Positions 1 to 9,389 of a stretch of 64,000 bases of DNA are shown piece after piece. Every line of letters starts with the position of its first letter. Position 1 is the first letter of the stretch. The notes below the pieces were generated by a model, which was not told the origin of the DNA, did not search any database, and saw only the letters and a program-made list of their open reading frames with translations. Both the position numbers and the translations under genes were made by a program. The DNA is from Ahaetulla prasina. Lineage: Eukaryota > Chordata > Lepidosauria > Squamata > Colubridae. The stretch covers positions 137,570,346-137,634,345 of the forward strand of contig NC_080542.1 in the NCBI RefSeq assembly GCF_028640845.1, read 5' to 3'.

Positions 1-586
1 GAACTCCAGGCTGTGGGCAGAATTAACCTGCAATATTGAAGAAGTCCTGTGCCAGCAGGACTCCTTTCACATCATTAGACGACATCTGCCTATCCCAGGT
101 CCTTGGGAAGGACTCGATAGGTAGATAAAAATGCCAAATCCATCTGGCTGACTCTGCAGTGAATCATAATAGTAATGCTTTATTAAAGTTGTGTATCACT
201 CAATTTTTCACAACTCTGGGTAGCTCACAATAATCAGAGAAGGTTTAATCAAATTAATAACGATAAAGTATTGCAACACAATGAAGCGAGCAATCTCACT
301 CTCCCTTGCTAAAGACCTAAACATCAGCAGAGTGAAAGCCATTCAGATCTCTAGGACGTGGGTCTGCAAACTTGGCTCTTTTAAGACTTGTGGACTTCAA
401 CTCTGGGAGCCAAGTTTGCAGACCTCTGCTCTAGAACTTCTTTGTAGAGGCAGATGCTACTAAAGAGAAGACACATTTTCTGGGTCATATAAATGGCATT
501 GCTTACCATATGAACTTGTGGATTAACTGAGAATATTAGGTCCCTAAATACACTTCAGAATTGGGTTTGGGTTATCCGCAAGCTTA

Positions 587-590
<4 letters not shown>
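1..590. other. Unassigned flank
   Basis: No gene or known repeat is recognised here except the 72-bp foldback element annotated separately at 357-428. Short open frames carry no recognisable motif. The segment ends where a TG dinucleotide array begins. Confidence 0.4.
357..428. mobile_element. 72-bp foldback MITE (hAT-like)
   Basis: The ends form an inverted repeat: GGGTCTGCAAACTTGGCT on the left pairs with AGCCAAGTTTGCAGACC on the right. The flanks ctctagga (349-356) and ctctagaa (429-436) match at 7 of 8 bases, as expected of an 8-bp hAT target-site duplication. The middle (acttgtggacttcaactc) resembles the middle of the foldback elements at 51602-51731 and 62329-62525. It is non-autonomous with no coding capacity. 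Confidence 0.6.

Positions 591-634
<44 letters not shown>
591..634. repeat. (TG)n microsatellite
   Basis: An uninterrupted TG dinucleotide run abuts the outer end of the Penelope-like fragment that begins with tatgtaggtctttgg. The same PLE end also abuts dinucleotide arrays at 40720 and 41065. Confidence 0.9.
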
Positions 635-637
<3 letters not shown>

Positions 638-676
638 AGGTCTTTGGTTATTCGGGTTTTCTCCCGCGTAAAATTG

Positions 677-734
677 GAAGTGTCTTGGCGACGTTTCGAC
701 AAAGTCTCATTCGTCATCTTCAGGCTTCAGCTTC
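677..734 (-). ncRNA. Hammerhead-ribozyme-like motif in PLE terminus
   Basis: On the minus strand the order is CTGAAGA (723-717), a hairpin GACGAA/TTTGTC, then GAAACGTC. This is the order of a minimal type-I hammerhead core (CUGANGA, stem II, GAAA, very short stem III, cleavage site GUC). The outer GAAG/CTTC pair could close stem I. One extra U sits between the CUGANGA box and stem II, and stem I next to the core is only two pairs. PLE terminal repeats are known to carry hammerheads with minimal stem III. That this copy is one is inference from order and pairing only. Confidence 0.4.
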
Positions 735-1245
735 ATGCTTCTGGGAGCAATGTGTGATTGCAGCTGTTTCTTCCTTTTTAACCGCTAGAGGGGGTTTGAA
801 CTGATTGGGTGGGAGCTTGGCTGTGCTCTGATTGGATGGGGGGTTTTTTGTGCTCTGATTGGATGGGTGTGTGACCTGTTTGGGTGGGGGGCTTGGTTGT
901 GCTCAGATTAGTCTGAGTTCCAAGGGGATTTGAGCTGGTGAGCTGCATTGCTGTTGTTTGGCTTAGTGTTTGTGGTCGTGCTACATCTTCATAGTGGGTG
1001 TCAGTCTGCTGCATGTATGGAATGGAGGGGTTTGAAATGGCTTATGTTGCAGATGCGGTCTGGCTTCTGGTCCTTGGTCGTGCTTCATGATCAGTGTAGG
1101 TTTGGATCTGCTTTCTGGGTGGATGTGTGGTGGTGACATCCTGTGTGGACCTCGTGAGTGTGGGTCTGGTGTCATTCCTCATGTTAGGGACTCGTTTGTC
1201 AATAAGGGCGGGTTTCCAAATGGCTGGTAGGCGGGAGGTATCATC

Positions 1246-1757
1246 TCATTTGTTCATGCTGTGTGGATGTTTTTCTATCTCGATGGCTTCTCTGATTATT
1301 CTGTTGTTAAAGTGTTCAGTTTTGGTGATAATTCTGGTCTTTTTAAAGTCAATATCGTGTCCTGTGGCTTTAAGGTGTTGGACCAGGGAAGAAGTTGGTT
1401 CCTCTTTTTTGACTGAGTTCTTGTGTTCTTCAATGCGTGCACTTATTCTTCTGTTGGTTTGTCCGATGTATGTGGTGGGGCAGGCGGTGCATGGGATTTC
1501 ATATACTCCTTGATTTTCTAACTCAATTTTATCTTTGGGGTTTCTTAGGATGGTGGATATTTTTCGGTTTGTGCAGAATGCTGTCTTGATGTTGTGTTTC
1601 TGGAGGATCTTGCTGATTCTGTCTGTGGTGCCTTTTATATATGGGAGGAGGGCTGTGCCGTTTTCTTGTTCTCTGTCTTGGACTTTAGTGGGGGGTTCTT
1701 TTTGGATTAGTTTGGTAATCTTATTTCTGCACAATTTCTGCACAAACTGAAAAATAT
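1246..1757 (-). pseudogene. PLE GIY-YIG endonuclease domain (truncated)
   Basis: The open minus-strand frame carries the C-terminal part of a Penelope-like reverse transcriptase-endonuclease. The GIY-YIG signature is visible as GVYEIPC (near 1492-1509) followed by YIGQTNRR (near 1455-1478). An Arg-Glu-His segment (RIEEHKNSV) and the downstream REAIEIEKHP block follow, in the usual order for the family's nuclease. Known role of the family: GIY-YIG nicks DNA to prime reverse transcription by the adjacent RT. Upstream of the domain is a linker (KGTTDRISKILQKHNIKT) typical of vertebrate and invertebrate PLEs. The RT domain is missing, so this is a relic. The frame runs on upstream (to 1851) only because it crosses into inverted copy B, which is not real coding sequence. 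No intact start codon can be assigned. Confidence 0.8.
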
Positions 1758-2165
1758 CACACTTATTTCTGCACAAACCGAAAAATATCCACCATCCTAA
1801 GAAACCCCAAAGACAAAAAACCCCTCCAATCCATACATGCAGCAGACTCACCAGCTCGAATCCCCCTGCAACTCAGACTAATCTGAGCACAAACAAGCCC
1901 CCACCCAAACAGCTCACACCCCCATCCAATCAGAGCACAGCCAAGCTCTCACCCAATCAGTTCAAACCCCCTCTAGTAGTTAAAAAGGAAGAAACAGCTG
2001 TAATCACACATTGCTCCCGAAGCACGAAGCTGAAGCCTGAAGATGACGAATGAGACTTCGTCGAAACATTGCCAAGACACTTCCAATTTTACGCGGGAGA
2101 AAACCCGAATAACCAAAGACCTACATACAAACACCCGCGAAAACCTCAGAAAACAAACATATATA
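1758..2165 (+). mobile_element. Penelope-like element, 3' end (copy B, inverted)
   Basis: Reading forward, this repeats the sequence that copy A carries on the minus strand. It starts with ttctgcacaaaccgaaaaat (about 1770, matching the GIY-YIG upstream linker) and then jumps over most of the nuclease to the terminal non-coding part (1860-2165). It is thus an internally deleted second copy, head to head with copy A. Its hammerhead-like core is degraded (GAAACATT instead of GAAACGTC, near 2069-2076). The end continues into a short TA run at 2158-2172. Confidence 0.7.
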
Positions 2166-2374
2166 TATATAAATGGAAGGAACATGGATTGTGCCACTCT
2201 ATTGCAGAATTGCATCAGCCAAGCAAATGTTATGTCATCACAGAAGAATTACGTTAATTCCCCAGTAGGTCATTTTTAAATTCAGTTAAGTAATGTGATA
2301 AGCACACACCACACCTGTACATACATAAGCACTCTTACACTCTATCTTACACTCTATCCCAAACTTATAATTAA

Positions 2375-3012
2375 TAATGTGCCAACTCAGAAAGCTCAAT
2401 CTGCCCAAGGAGCTGCTGATCCAGTTCTACAGAGGAATTACTGAGTCTGTCATTTGCACCTCTATAACTGTCTGGTTTGGTTCTGCAACCCAACAAGACA
2501 GACACAGACTTCAGAGGATAATTAGAACTGCAAAAAAACAATGGCTACCAACCTGCTTTCCATTGAGGACCTGAATACTGCACAAATCGAAAAGAGGGCT
2601 GTGAAAATATTTACAGACATAAACTGTTTCAACTCCTACCTTCAAAACGACGCTATAGAGCACTGCACACCAGAACAACTAGACACAAGAACAATTTTTT
2701 CCGAACGCCATCACTCTGCTAAACAAATAATTCCCTCAACGCTGTCAAGCTATTTACTAAATCTGCACTACTATTAATCTTCTCATTGTTCCCATCCCCC
2801 ATCTCCTTCCACTTATGACTTTAACTTTATTGCTTGCATCCTTATGATTTATACTGATATTGTTTCCTGATTTCTTATTTGTACCCTATGACTATCATTA
2901 AGTGTTGTAAGTGTTGTACCTTGATGAAGGTATCTTTTCTTTTATGTACACTGAGAGAGTATGCATCAAGACAAATTCCTTGTGTGTCCAGTCACACTTG
3001 GCCAATAAAAAT
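2375..3012 (+). mobile_element. 5'-truncated CR1/L2-group LINE (Snake1-type 3' end)
   Basis: The 3' end of a non-LTR retrotransposon: the last part of the reverse transcriptase ORF (2377-2777), then an untranslated tail containing ttgtaccttgatgaaggtat and tgtgtccagtcacacttggc, then an ATTCT pentanucleotide array. The same tail recurs at 32869-33041 (-), 42478-42660 (-) and 59840-59945 (+). Snake LINEs with (AATAG)n 3' tails are established knowledge. The clade label (CR1/L3 versus L2) is from memory. Confidence 0.75.
2377..2777 (+). pseudogene. LINE reverse transcriptase C-terminal remnant
   Basis: The first frame (2377-2574) reads LLIQFYRGITESV then ITVWFGSATQQDRHRLQRI, the characteristic post-catalytic segment of CR1/L2-group RTs (Y-R-G-x-x-E-S-V, then VWFG). 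The continuation (SIEDLNTAQIEKRAVKI, then SERHHSAK, then the C-terminus LLNLHYY) is in another frame from 2541, so a frameshift lies near 2541-2575. No catalytic YxDD is present. The copy is 5'-truncated and dead. Confidence 0.7.
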
Positions 3013-3013
3013 T

Positions 3014-3096
3014 TTATTCTATTCTATTCTATTCCATTCCATTCCATTCCATTCCATTCCATTCCATTCCATTCCATTCTATTCTATTCTATTCTA
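3014..3096. repeat. (ATTCT/ATTCC)n array at LINE tail
   Basis: Pentanucleotide array at the 3' end of the LINE. Units occur in blocks: ATTCT, then a run of ATTCC, then ATTCT again. Confidence 0.9.
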
Positions 3097-3120
3097 CATA
3101 TATACACTTAATTTAAAGTA

Positions 3121-3236
3121 GGGGGCTAGGTGGCTCAGTGGCTAATACACTGAGCTTGTTGATCAGAAAGGTCGGCAGTTCGGCGGTTTGAATCCCTAGT
3201 ATAGGTCTCCTGTGTGAGCAGAGGGTTGGACTAGAT
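3121..3236 (+). mobile_element. tRNA-headed SINE with CR1-like tail (5' portion)
   Basis: The head carries an A-box-like TGGCTCAGTGG and a B-box-like GGTTTGAATCC, closely matching the heads of the SINEs at 12604, 28534 and 50509. The body after the B box is different: ggtctcctgtgtgagcagag then ggttggactaga, which matches the CR1 3' end at 49413-49446. The element is interrupted at 3236 by the hAT insertion. The rest of its tail after 4695 is not clear. Confidence 0.6.
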
Positions 3237-4695
3237 CAGCGGTCACCAACCGGTGGTCCACGGACCACTGGTGGTCCATGAGAAAATTTTGGTGGTCTGT
3301 GGAGAAATCTTCCTATTTATGCTGGTGCACCCTAGTGGAGGAGCTGCTCCAAGATGACCAATGGGCCAGTCCTGTGAGTGGGACTACCAGAGCTCTGTAA
3401 TATGGGACCGGCCTTGGCGAGGCTGGAAATCTCTGCTCTGGGGTGGCACGTGCAATGTGCAACTTTGCAGGTGGTGCAATACGCAAAAAGGAGTGCAGCC
3501 CTCTTCATTTGGAATGAAATAATTGTGCTGTTGCTACGGCAGGGGAGGAGGTGGCGCAAGTAGGCCGAAGCAGTGATTGTGATGGCTGGAAGCTGTGAGA
3601 GCAAAGCACTACTTGAATTTGCGTGGCAATCCCTCCCGAGGCAATCCCAAGGTATATTTGCATCAGCTGGTGGTGCAAAGCAGCCCTCGTCTCCTACCAC
3701 TTAGTAGTGACTGGTCCAGGGAGCAGTTGGATTTTGCTCTCCATTGCAGATGCCAGATCGGACCCCTGCAAGCTCTCGTCTCTCAAGTAGCACTCACTGA
3801 AGCAGTGTGAGAAACTTAGCCCGGGCTCCTCGAGAGACAAGAGTTGGCAGGGGGGGCAATCTGGCATCTGCAATGGAGAGCAAAATCCGGCTGCTCCCCG
3901 GACCAGTCACCATTACCACTCTGAATCCCAAGTGGCAGGAGACTAGGGCTGTTTTGCATCACCGGCTGGTGTAAATATACCGAGGTGGAATGCTGATGCC
4001 ACACAAGTTCAAATAGTGCTTCGCTTCCACACTTCTTCCAGCCCTTGTTGGTGCTCTGTGCACCTCAGTCTCTCAGGGAGATGCTTGACTTCCTCTCAGC
4101 ACCAAGACACTTGCTGGGGATGAGATGAGAGAAAGAGAATCAGAGACAGAGAAAATCAGAGAGAGAATGAAAGAGAGAGAAGCAGAGAGAGAGAGAGAAG
4201 CAGAATGAGACACAGAGAGAGAGAGAGAGAATGAAAGAGAGAGGAAGAGATAGAGAGACAATGAGAGAGTGAAAGAGAGAGAATGAGAATCAGAATGAGA
4301 GAGAATGAGAGACAGACACAGACACAGAATGAAAGAGAGAATCAGAGATAATCAGAGAGAGAATAAGAGAGAGACACACACAGAATAAAAGAGAATCAGA
4401 ATGAGAGAGAGAGAGAGAGAATGAGAGAGAATGAGTGGAAGAGAGAGAGAATGAGTGGGGGAGAGAGAGAGAGAATGAGAGAGAAAGGGTGGGAGAGAGA
4501 GGGGAGAAAGAGAGAGAAAGTGGGGGGAAGAGACAGAGAGAAAGAGAGAAGAGGGAGAGTGCCTGAAGGACCCTATCCCATCACTGGGAGTCCAGGCACT
4601 TCAGCAATCGGCTTGCTGGATTCGTATTAGTGGTTCGCAGGATTTAAAATTATGAACTTGGGGGTCCCTGAGGTACAAAAGGTTGGGGACCCCTG
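3237..4695. mobile_element. 1.46-kb hAT-like foldback element
   Basis: The left end CAGCGGTCACCAACCGG and the right end GGTTGGGGACCCCTG form imperfect terminal inverted repeats. The flanks gactagat (3229-3236) and cactagaa (4696-4703) match at 6 of 8 bases, consistent with an old 8-bp duplication. Inside are long inverted arms: 3650-3785 pairs with 3835-3975 (for example ctccattgcagatgccagat against atctggcatctgcaatggag). A GA-rich array of about 430 bp follows. No transposase frame is visible, so it is non-autonomous. Confidence 0.65.
4125..4560. repeat. GA-rich low-complexity array
   Basis: A purine-only stretch of GAGA, GAGAAT and GAGACA variants inside the hAT-like element. The open frames across it are composition artefacts. 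Confidence 0.85.
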
Positions 4696-4703
4696 CACTA
4701 GAA

Positions 4704-5060
4704 CACTCCAGCCATACAAGAGCTGGACATCTGGTGAAATAAATTTATTACTTATGACAAAATAAGGCAACTTTTTTTTTTACACACATGCAATATCATG
4801 GCATATGCAACAAATGGACAAAGCTTAGCTTGAAATGGCACAGCATCACTTTTGTCATTTGCTTCCCACCCTCACCTGTAGATGCCTCTGTTTGTGTGCC
4901 TTCCGTAATAAAACAAAATTAGAAGGGGATTGTGTATTCATCATAAAGACATGTGCATGTGGAATTGGCCCAAGTATACACCCGGTCTAAACTCTACAAG
5001 TGCAAAGAAAAATATCTGATTAATCTGTTCACCTTCTTTTACAATAGTCCTATTATTTGG
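4704..5060. other. Unassigned sequence
   Basis: No recognisable gene or repeat. It has average AT content and no long frame. Confidence 0.35.
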
Positions 5061-5068
5061 GCTACAAG

Positions 5069-5289
5069 CAGTGGTAGAATTCAATTTTTTTTATTACCGG
5101 TTCTGTGAGTGTGGTTTGGTGGGCATGCTGTGACTTGCTGGAAATGGCAGGGGAAGGATACTGCAAAATCCCCATTCCCATCCCACTCTGGGGTCAGCCA
5201 GAGATGGTATTTGGTAGTTCTCTGAACTACTCAAAATTTCCACTACCGGTTCTCCAGAATGTGTAAAAACCTGCAGAATTTCATCCCTG
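5069..5289 (+). mobile_element. hAT MITE, family A (221 bp)
   Basis: Starts CAGTGGTAGAATTCAA and ends ttcATCCCTG (inverted ends). It is flanked by gctacaag (5061-5068) and gctgcaag (5290-5297), an 8-bp duplication with one mismatch. The body (ttaccggttctg, ggcaggggaaggatactgca, then ctaccggttctcc) matches copies at 29826, 40261, 57069, 58313, 59502, 60788 and 61189. No coding capacity. Confidence 0.8.
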
Positions 5290-5476
5290 GCTGCAAGGAC
5301 GTACAGAAAAAATATAGTCAGTTTCTTGGTGCTGTCTGAGTGGTTTGCTCCCTTTTTATATATTAGTGGCTTTCCCTCTCAGCATTGATAAAAGTGTTCT
5401 TGATGGTTCCTTGATTAGACTGTTATTTGCTGTTAGTTTGTTTGAGTTGGTGATTCCCTGATTGGAAAAGTGTTTA

Positions 5477-5821
5477 AGGTAAAGGCAAAGGTTCCCCTCG
5501 CACATACGTGCTAGTCATTCCCGACTCTAGGGGGCGGTGCTCATCTCCGTTTCAAAGCTGAAGAGCCAGCGCTGTCCGAAGACGTCTCCGTGGTCATGTG
5601 GCCGGCATGACTCAATGCCAAAGGTGCACGGAATGCTGTTACCTTCCCACCAAAGGTGATCCCTATTTTTTCTACTTGCATTTTTACGTGCTTTTGAAAC
5701 TGCTAGGTTGGCAGAAGCTGGGACAAGTAATGGGAGCTCACCCCGTTACACGGCAGCACTAGAGATTCGAACCGCTGAGCTGCCGACCTTTCGATCGATA
5801 AGCTCGATCGATTGACAAGGG
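5477..5821 (-). mobile_element. tRNA-derived SINE, BovB-like tail
   Basis: On the minus strand: a tRNA-like head (box B at about 5767-5777, cgaatctctagtg), a body with aaaaatagggatcacctttg, and the tail gagtcgggaatgactagcac followed by gaaccttt. Target-site duplication aaagtgttta is perfect (5467-5476 and 5822-5831). It is inserted into the old PLE. Confidence 0.85.
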
Positions 5822-5834
5822 AAAGTGTTTACTT

Positions 5835-6040
5835 ACACTTTATTTATTTGTTCAAATATGGTTAGACATACAAGGAATTTATCTCCAGTACAGAAGCATT
5901 CAGTGTATCTGCAACAGAATAGAATCATAATGTAACCAATCACAATACTAAAGTGTATAGGCAATAAAAGAGGGAAGTAAAAAATAATAAGAGATAAATA
6001 ATAATATTAATATTTTGATCACATCTTATACATATAATTA
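5835..6040 (-). mobile_element. Diverged Snake1-type LINE 3' end
   Basis: The sequence acatacaaggaatttatctc followed by cattcagtgtat parallels the LINE tail at 32885-32935 (acacacaaggaatttgtctt, then ctctcagtgtac). Old and without coding sequence. The right boundary is uncertain. Confidence 0.4.
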
Positions 6041-6045
6041 GACAA

Positions 6046-9000
6046 AAAAATTTGGTTGTTAGTTTAATATCAATCTTGTATAAATCCCTGCTCAATTGGA
6101 TGTTGATTGCTGGTGAGAATGTGTTTTGATCTTTTTGTTTCCTTTTTGGCTTGTTAATCGCCTGTTTTGAGGCAAACCTAGATGTTATTTATGTCTATGT
6201 GCCTGTTGATGGCTAATTTGTCTGAGTGCAAGGCTTCCAGGAATTCTCTGAAAGTTTAGGACTTGGATTGGTCTAGGACGTTCACAGTTTCTCAGAAGAA
6301 ACTATGGTTAAGTCTGCTTGCGTGTTGTGAGATTAAGGAGTTTTCATTATGTCTTCTGGCAAGACATCTAAATTGCTAATGAAATGTCTGCAAGAAAACA
6401 GCCAAGTTCAGAGAGCACCAAGGTCTCCACAGTTCAACCATGAGTTACAAATATTATCTTCTATCGGTAGAAAAATACAGATATTTGCTGCCCTCTAGTA
6501 GTCATCCAGGGTTTGCAGACCTGATCTTGTAGCCTTTGTGACTACAATGCATCTCTCATCTCTGAAAATGGGATTGGGGAAGATGGTTTTCTTGGTTTTT
6601 TTTTATTTCACTTTACAAGAAGACACTTCCTTCCTCAGTAATTAATATATTTAATGTAGCTTTTATACTCTTACAATTTCCTAAGAAATAAACAAGATGC
6701 ACCAGAATTCCACCTATGCCAAATCTGGCTGGTTGGCTAGTGTTCGTTTGTCTGTTTGTTTATCAAATTACAAATAGGGAGGCCAGGTAGGATCTGTTGT
6801 TACTCAATCAACCACCTCCACTGTGGTTCTCCCCCATCTAGATTATTTTATGCTTTCCCTTTTCTATGTATCTCCATCATTTTCAGTTTCCCCAGTTCTA
6901 CCCAATGTGCTGCTGAGATAATAGTCCCTCTTCTCTCACTCAGTCATTTTTTCAATAATGTCTTTAAGTACCCACTGTCATTTTCTCTTATAGCTTTTTA
7001 TGATCCTTCTGGGAGTGGATTACCATCTTACATACTTACTCTACTTTTAATGATGGTTTTTTTCTCTAGGTGACTTCTCTTCAGATCTGGGATGTGTCTG
7101 TAGAGTCACAACTTTTAGAAACAAACTGAGAAATGATAAAGATGCTATATGTTAAATTAAAAATGATTAATATACATCTCTTCTGTTACCAAATTTACCA
7201 TTAGCACCTCTTAATATGTTATCAGCAGACTAGAATAAAGTGGCTTTTAATAGTAGCTCTAGCCATTTTAATAGACATGCTCTGGTACTCTAGGAGAGAA
7301 GCCAAGTCATTATAATGATACTTAATCACCCCATCAGTACATGACATAAAGAGCTTATTTATACTGTTGATGTCCAGAGGCTACTACTGAGTTTTATTAA
7401 TTCTCCTATAAGAAACCTACTTATATGAAAACGAGGCTTCTGAGTTTTTTCATTCATGGATGCAACCTTGCTATTGATGAAATTCTATTCATTAACACTA
7501 GAATAGAGATGAAGCCAACATATTATTGATGTTTCTTACTCTTCTCTGAATCACATCTTTAACAAATGAAAAATGTGTGAGAGCTTAAGATTGAAGACAT
7601 ATGTATTGAGAACTTGTTAACCAAGGACAATAGTTAAGATAAGATCGTCCAGGCTTTTTTTAGGAATTAACTTCTTCAGAGTTAGAAAAGAGCTATTTGA
7701 GGGCCTGAGAGAAGACAAAAATTTGGTTGTTAGTTTAATATCAATCTTGTATAAATCCCTGCTCAATTGGATGTTGATTGCTGGTGAGAATGTGTTTTGA
7801 TCTTTTTGTTTCCTTTTTGGCTTGTTAATCGCCTGTTTTGAGGCAAACCTAGATGTTATTTATGTCTATGTGCCTGTTGATGGCTAATTTGTCTGAGTGC
7901 AAGGCTTCCAGGAATTCTCTGAAAGTTTAGGACTTGGATTGGTCTAGGACGTTCACAGTTTCTCAGAAGAAACTATGGTTAAGTCTGCTTGCGTGTTGTG
8001 AGATTAAGGAGTTTTCATTATGTCTTCTGGCAAGACATCTAAATTACAATGAAATGTCTGCAAGAAAACAGCCAAGTTCAGAGAGCACCAAGGTCTCCAC
8101 AGTTCAACCATGAGTTACAAATATTATCTTCTATCGGTAGAAAAATACAGATATTTGCTGCCCTCTAGTAGTCATCCAGGGTTTGCAGACCTGATCTTGT
8201 AGCCTTTGTGACTACAATGCATCTCTCATCTCTGAAAATGGGATTGGGGAAGATGGTTTTCTTGGTTTTTTTTTTATTTCACTTTACAAGAAGACACTTC
8301 CTTCCTCAGTAATTAATATATTTAATGTAGCTTTTATACTCTTACAATTTCCTAAGAAATAAACAAGATGCACCAGAATTCCACCTATGCCAAATCTGGC
8401 TGGTTGGCTAGTGTTCGTTTGTCTGTTTGTTTATCAAATTACAAATAGGGAGGCCAGGTAGGATCTGTTGTTACTCAATCAACCACCTCCACTGTGGTTC
8501 TCCCCCATCTAGATTATTTTATGCTTTCCCTTTTCTATGTATCTCCATCATTTTCAGTTTCCCCAGTTCTACCCAATGTGCTGCTGAGATAATAGTCCCT
8601 CTTCTCTCACTCAGTCATTTTTTCAATAATGTCTTTAAGTACCCACTGTCATTTTCTCTTATAGCTTTTTATGATCCTTCTGGGAGTGGATTACCATCTT
8701 ACATACTTACTCTACTTTTAATGATGGTTTTTTTCTCTAGGTGACTTCTCTTCAGATCTGGGATGTGTCTGTAGAGTCACAACTTTTAGAAACAAACTGA
8801 GAAATGATAAAGATGCTATATGTTAAATTAAAAATGATTAATATACATCTCTTCTGTTACCAAATTTACCATTAGCACCTCTTAATATGTTATCAGCAGA
8901 CTAGAATAAAGTGGCTTTTAATAGTAGCTCTAGCCATTTTAATAGACATGCTCTGGTACTCTAGGAGAGAAGCCAAGTCATTATAATGATACTTAATCAC

Positions 9001-9389
9001 CCCATCAGTACATGACATAAAGAGCTTATTTATACTGTTGATGTCCAGAGGCTACTACTGAGTTTTATTAATTCTCCTATAAGAAACCTACTTATATGAA
9101 AACGAGGCTTCTGAGTTTTTTCATTCATGGATGCAACCTTGCTATTGATGAAATTCTATTCATTAACACTAGAATAGAGATGAAGCCAACATATTATTGA
9201 TGTTTCTTACTCTTCTCTGAATCACATCTTTAACAAATGAAAAATGTGTGAGAGCTTAAGATTGAAGACATATGTATTGAGAACTTGTTAACCAAGGACA
9301 ATAGTTAAGATAAGATCGTCCAGGCTTTTTTTAGGAATTAACTTCTTCAGAGTTAGAAAAGAGCTATTTGAGGGCCTGAGAGAAGACAA
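6046..9389. repeat. 1,671-bp near-identical tandem duplication
   Basis: Unit 1 (about 6046-7716) and unit 2 (about 7717-9387) align at a constant offset of 1,671 bp. I see very few differences: a small substitution and deletion near 6375/8046, and one extra T in a poly-T near 8264. Both junctions carry the microhomology gacaaaaa (6041, 7713, 9384). Each unit holds a PLE end (first about 390 bp) and about 1.28 kb of unassigned sequence. A 105-codon frame occurs identically in both units (6756-7073, 8427-8744), but it has no recognisable domain and its identity only reflects the duplication. Recent event or assembly duplication. Confidence 0.9.

Larger units (their letters stand above)
635..1757 (-). 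mobile_element. Penelope-like element, 3' part (copy A)
   Basis: On the minus strand this runs from a GIY-YIG endonuclease frame (1757 to 1246) into about 600 bp of non-coding terminal sequence ending at the TG array. The terminal sequence (minus: aggaagaaacagctgcaatc, then gaagctgaagcctgaagatg, then acgcgggagaaaacccgaat) recurs inverted at 1860-2165 and again at 40721-41063, so it is a family terminus. The reverse transcriptase is absent, so the copy is 5'-truncated at about 1757. There it meets copy B head to head. Confidence 0.75.
5298..6450 (-). mobile_element. Degraded Penelope-like element (second family), interrupted
   Basis: Segments at 5310-5476 and 6051-6430 match, in order, the PLE at 31125-32200 (shared blocks: cttggtgctgtctgag, gttccttgattag, ctatgtgcctgttgatggct and ttccaggaattctct). 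On the minus strand the last block corresponds to the PLE C-terminal REFLEAW region. It is interrupted by a SINE (5477-5821) and a LINE scrap (5835-6040). The 6360-6430 end (aagaaaacagccaagttcag, gagcaccaaggt) is the terminal repeat, inverted relative to the one at 5310. The right part was later copied by the 1,671-bp tandem duplication. Confidence 0.6.

Noticed and set aside
4125..4560. Arg/Glu-rich and Ser/Leu-rich frames
   Set aside because: Artefacts of the GA-rich array.
6756..7073. 105-codon frame repeated identically at 8427-8744, seemingly a conserved gene pair
   Set aside because: Identity is explained by the 1,671-bp tandem duplication. There is no domain or recognisable signal.
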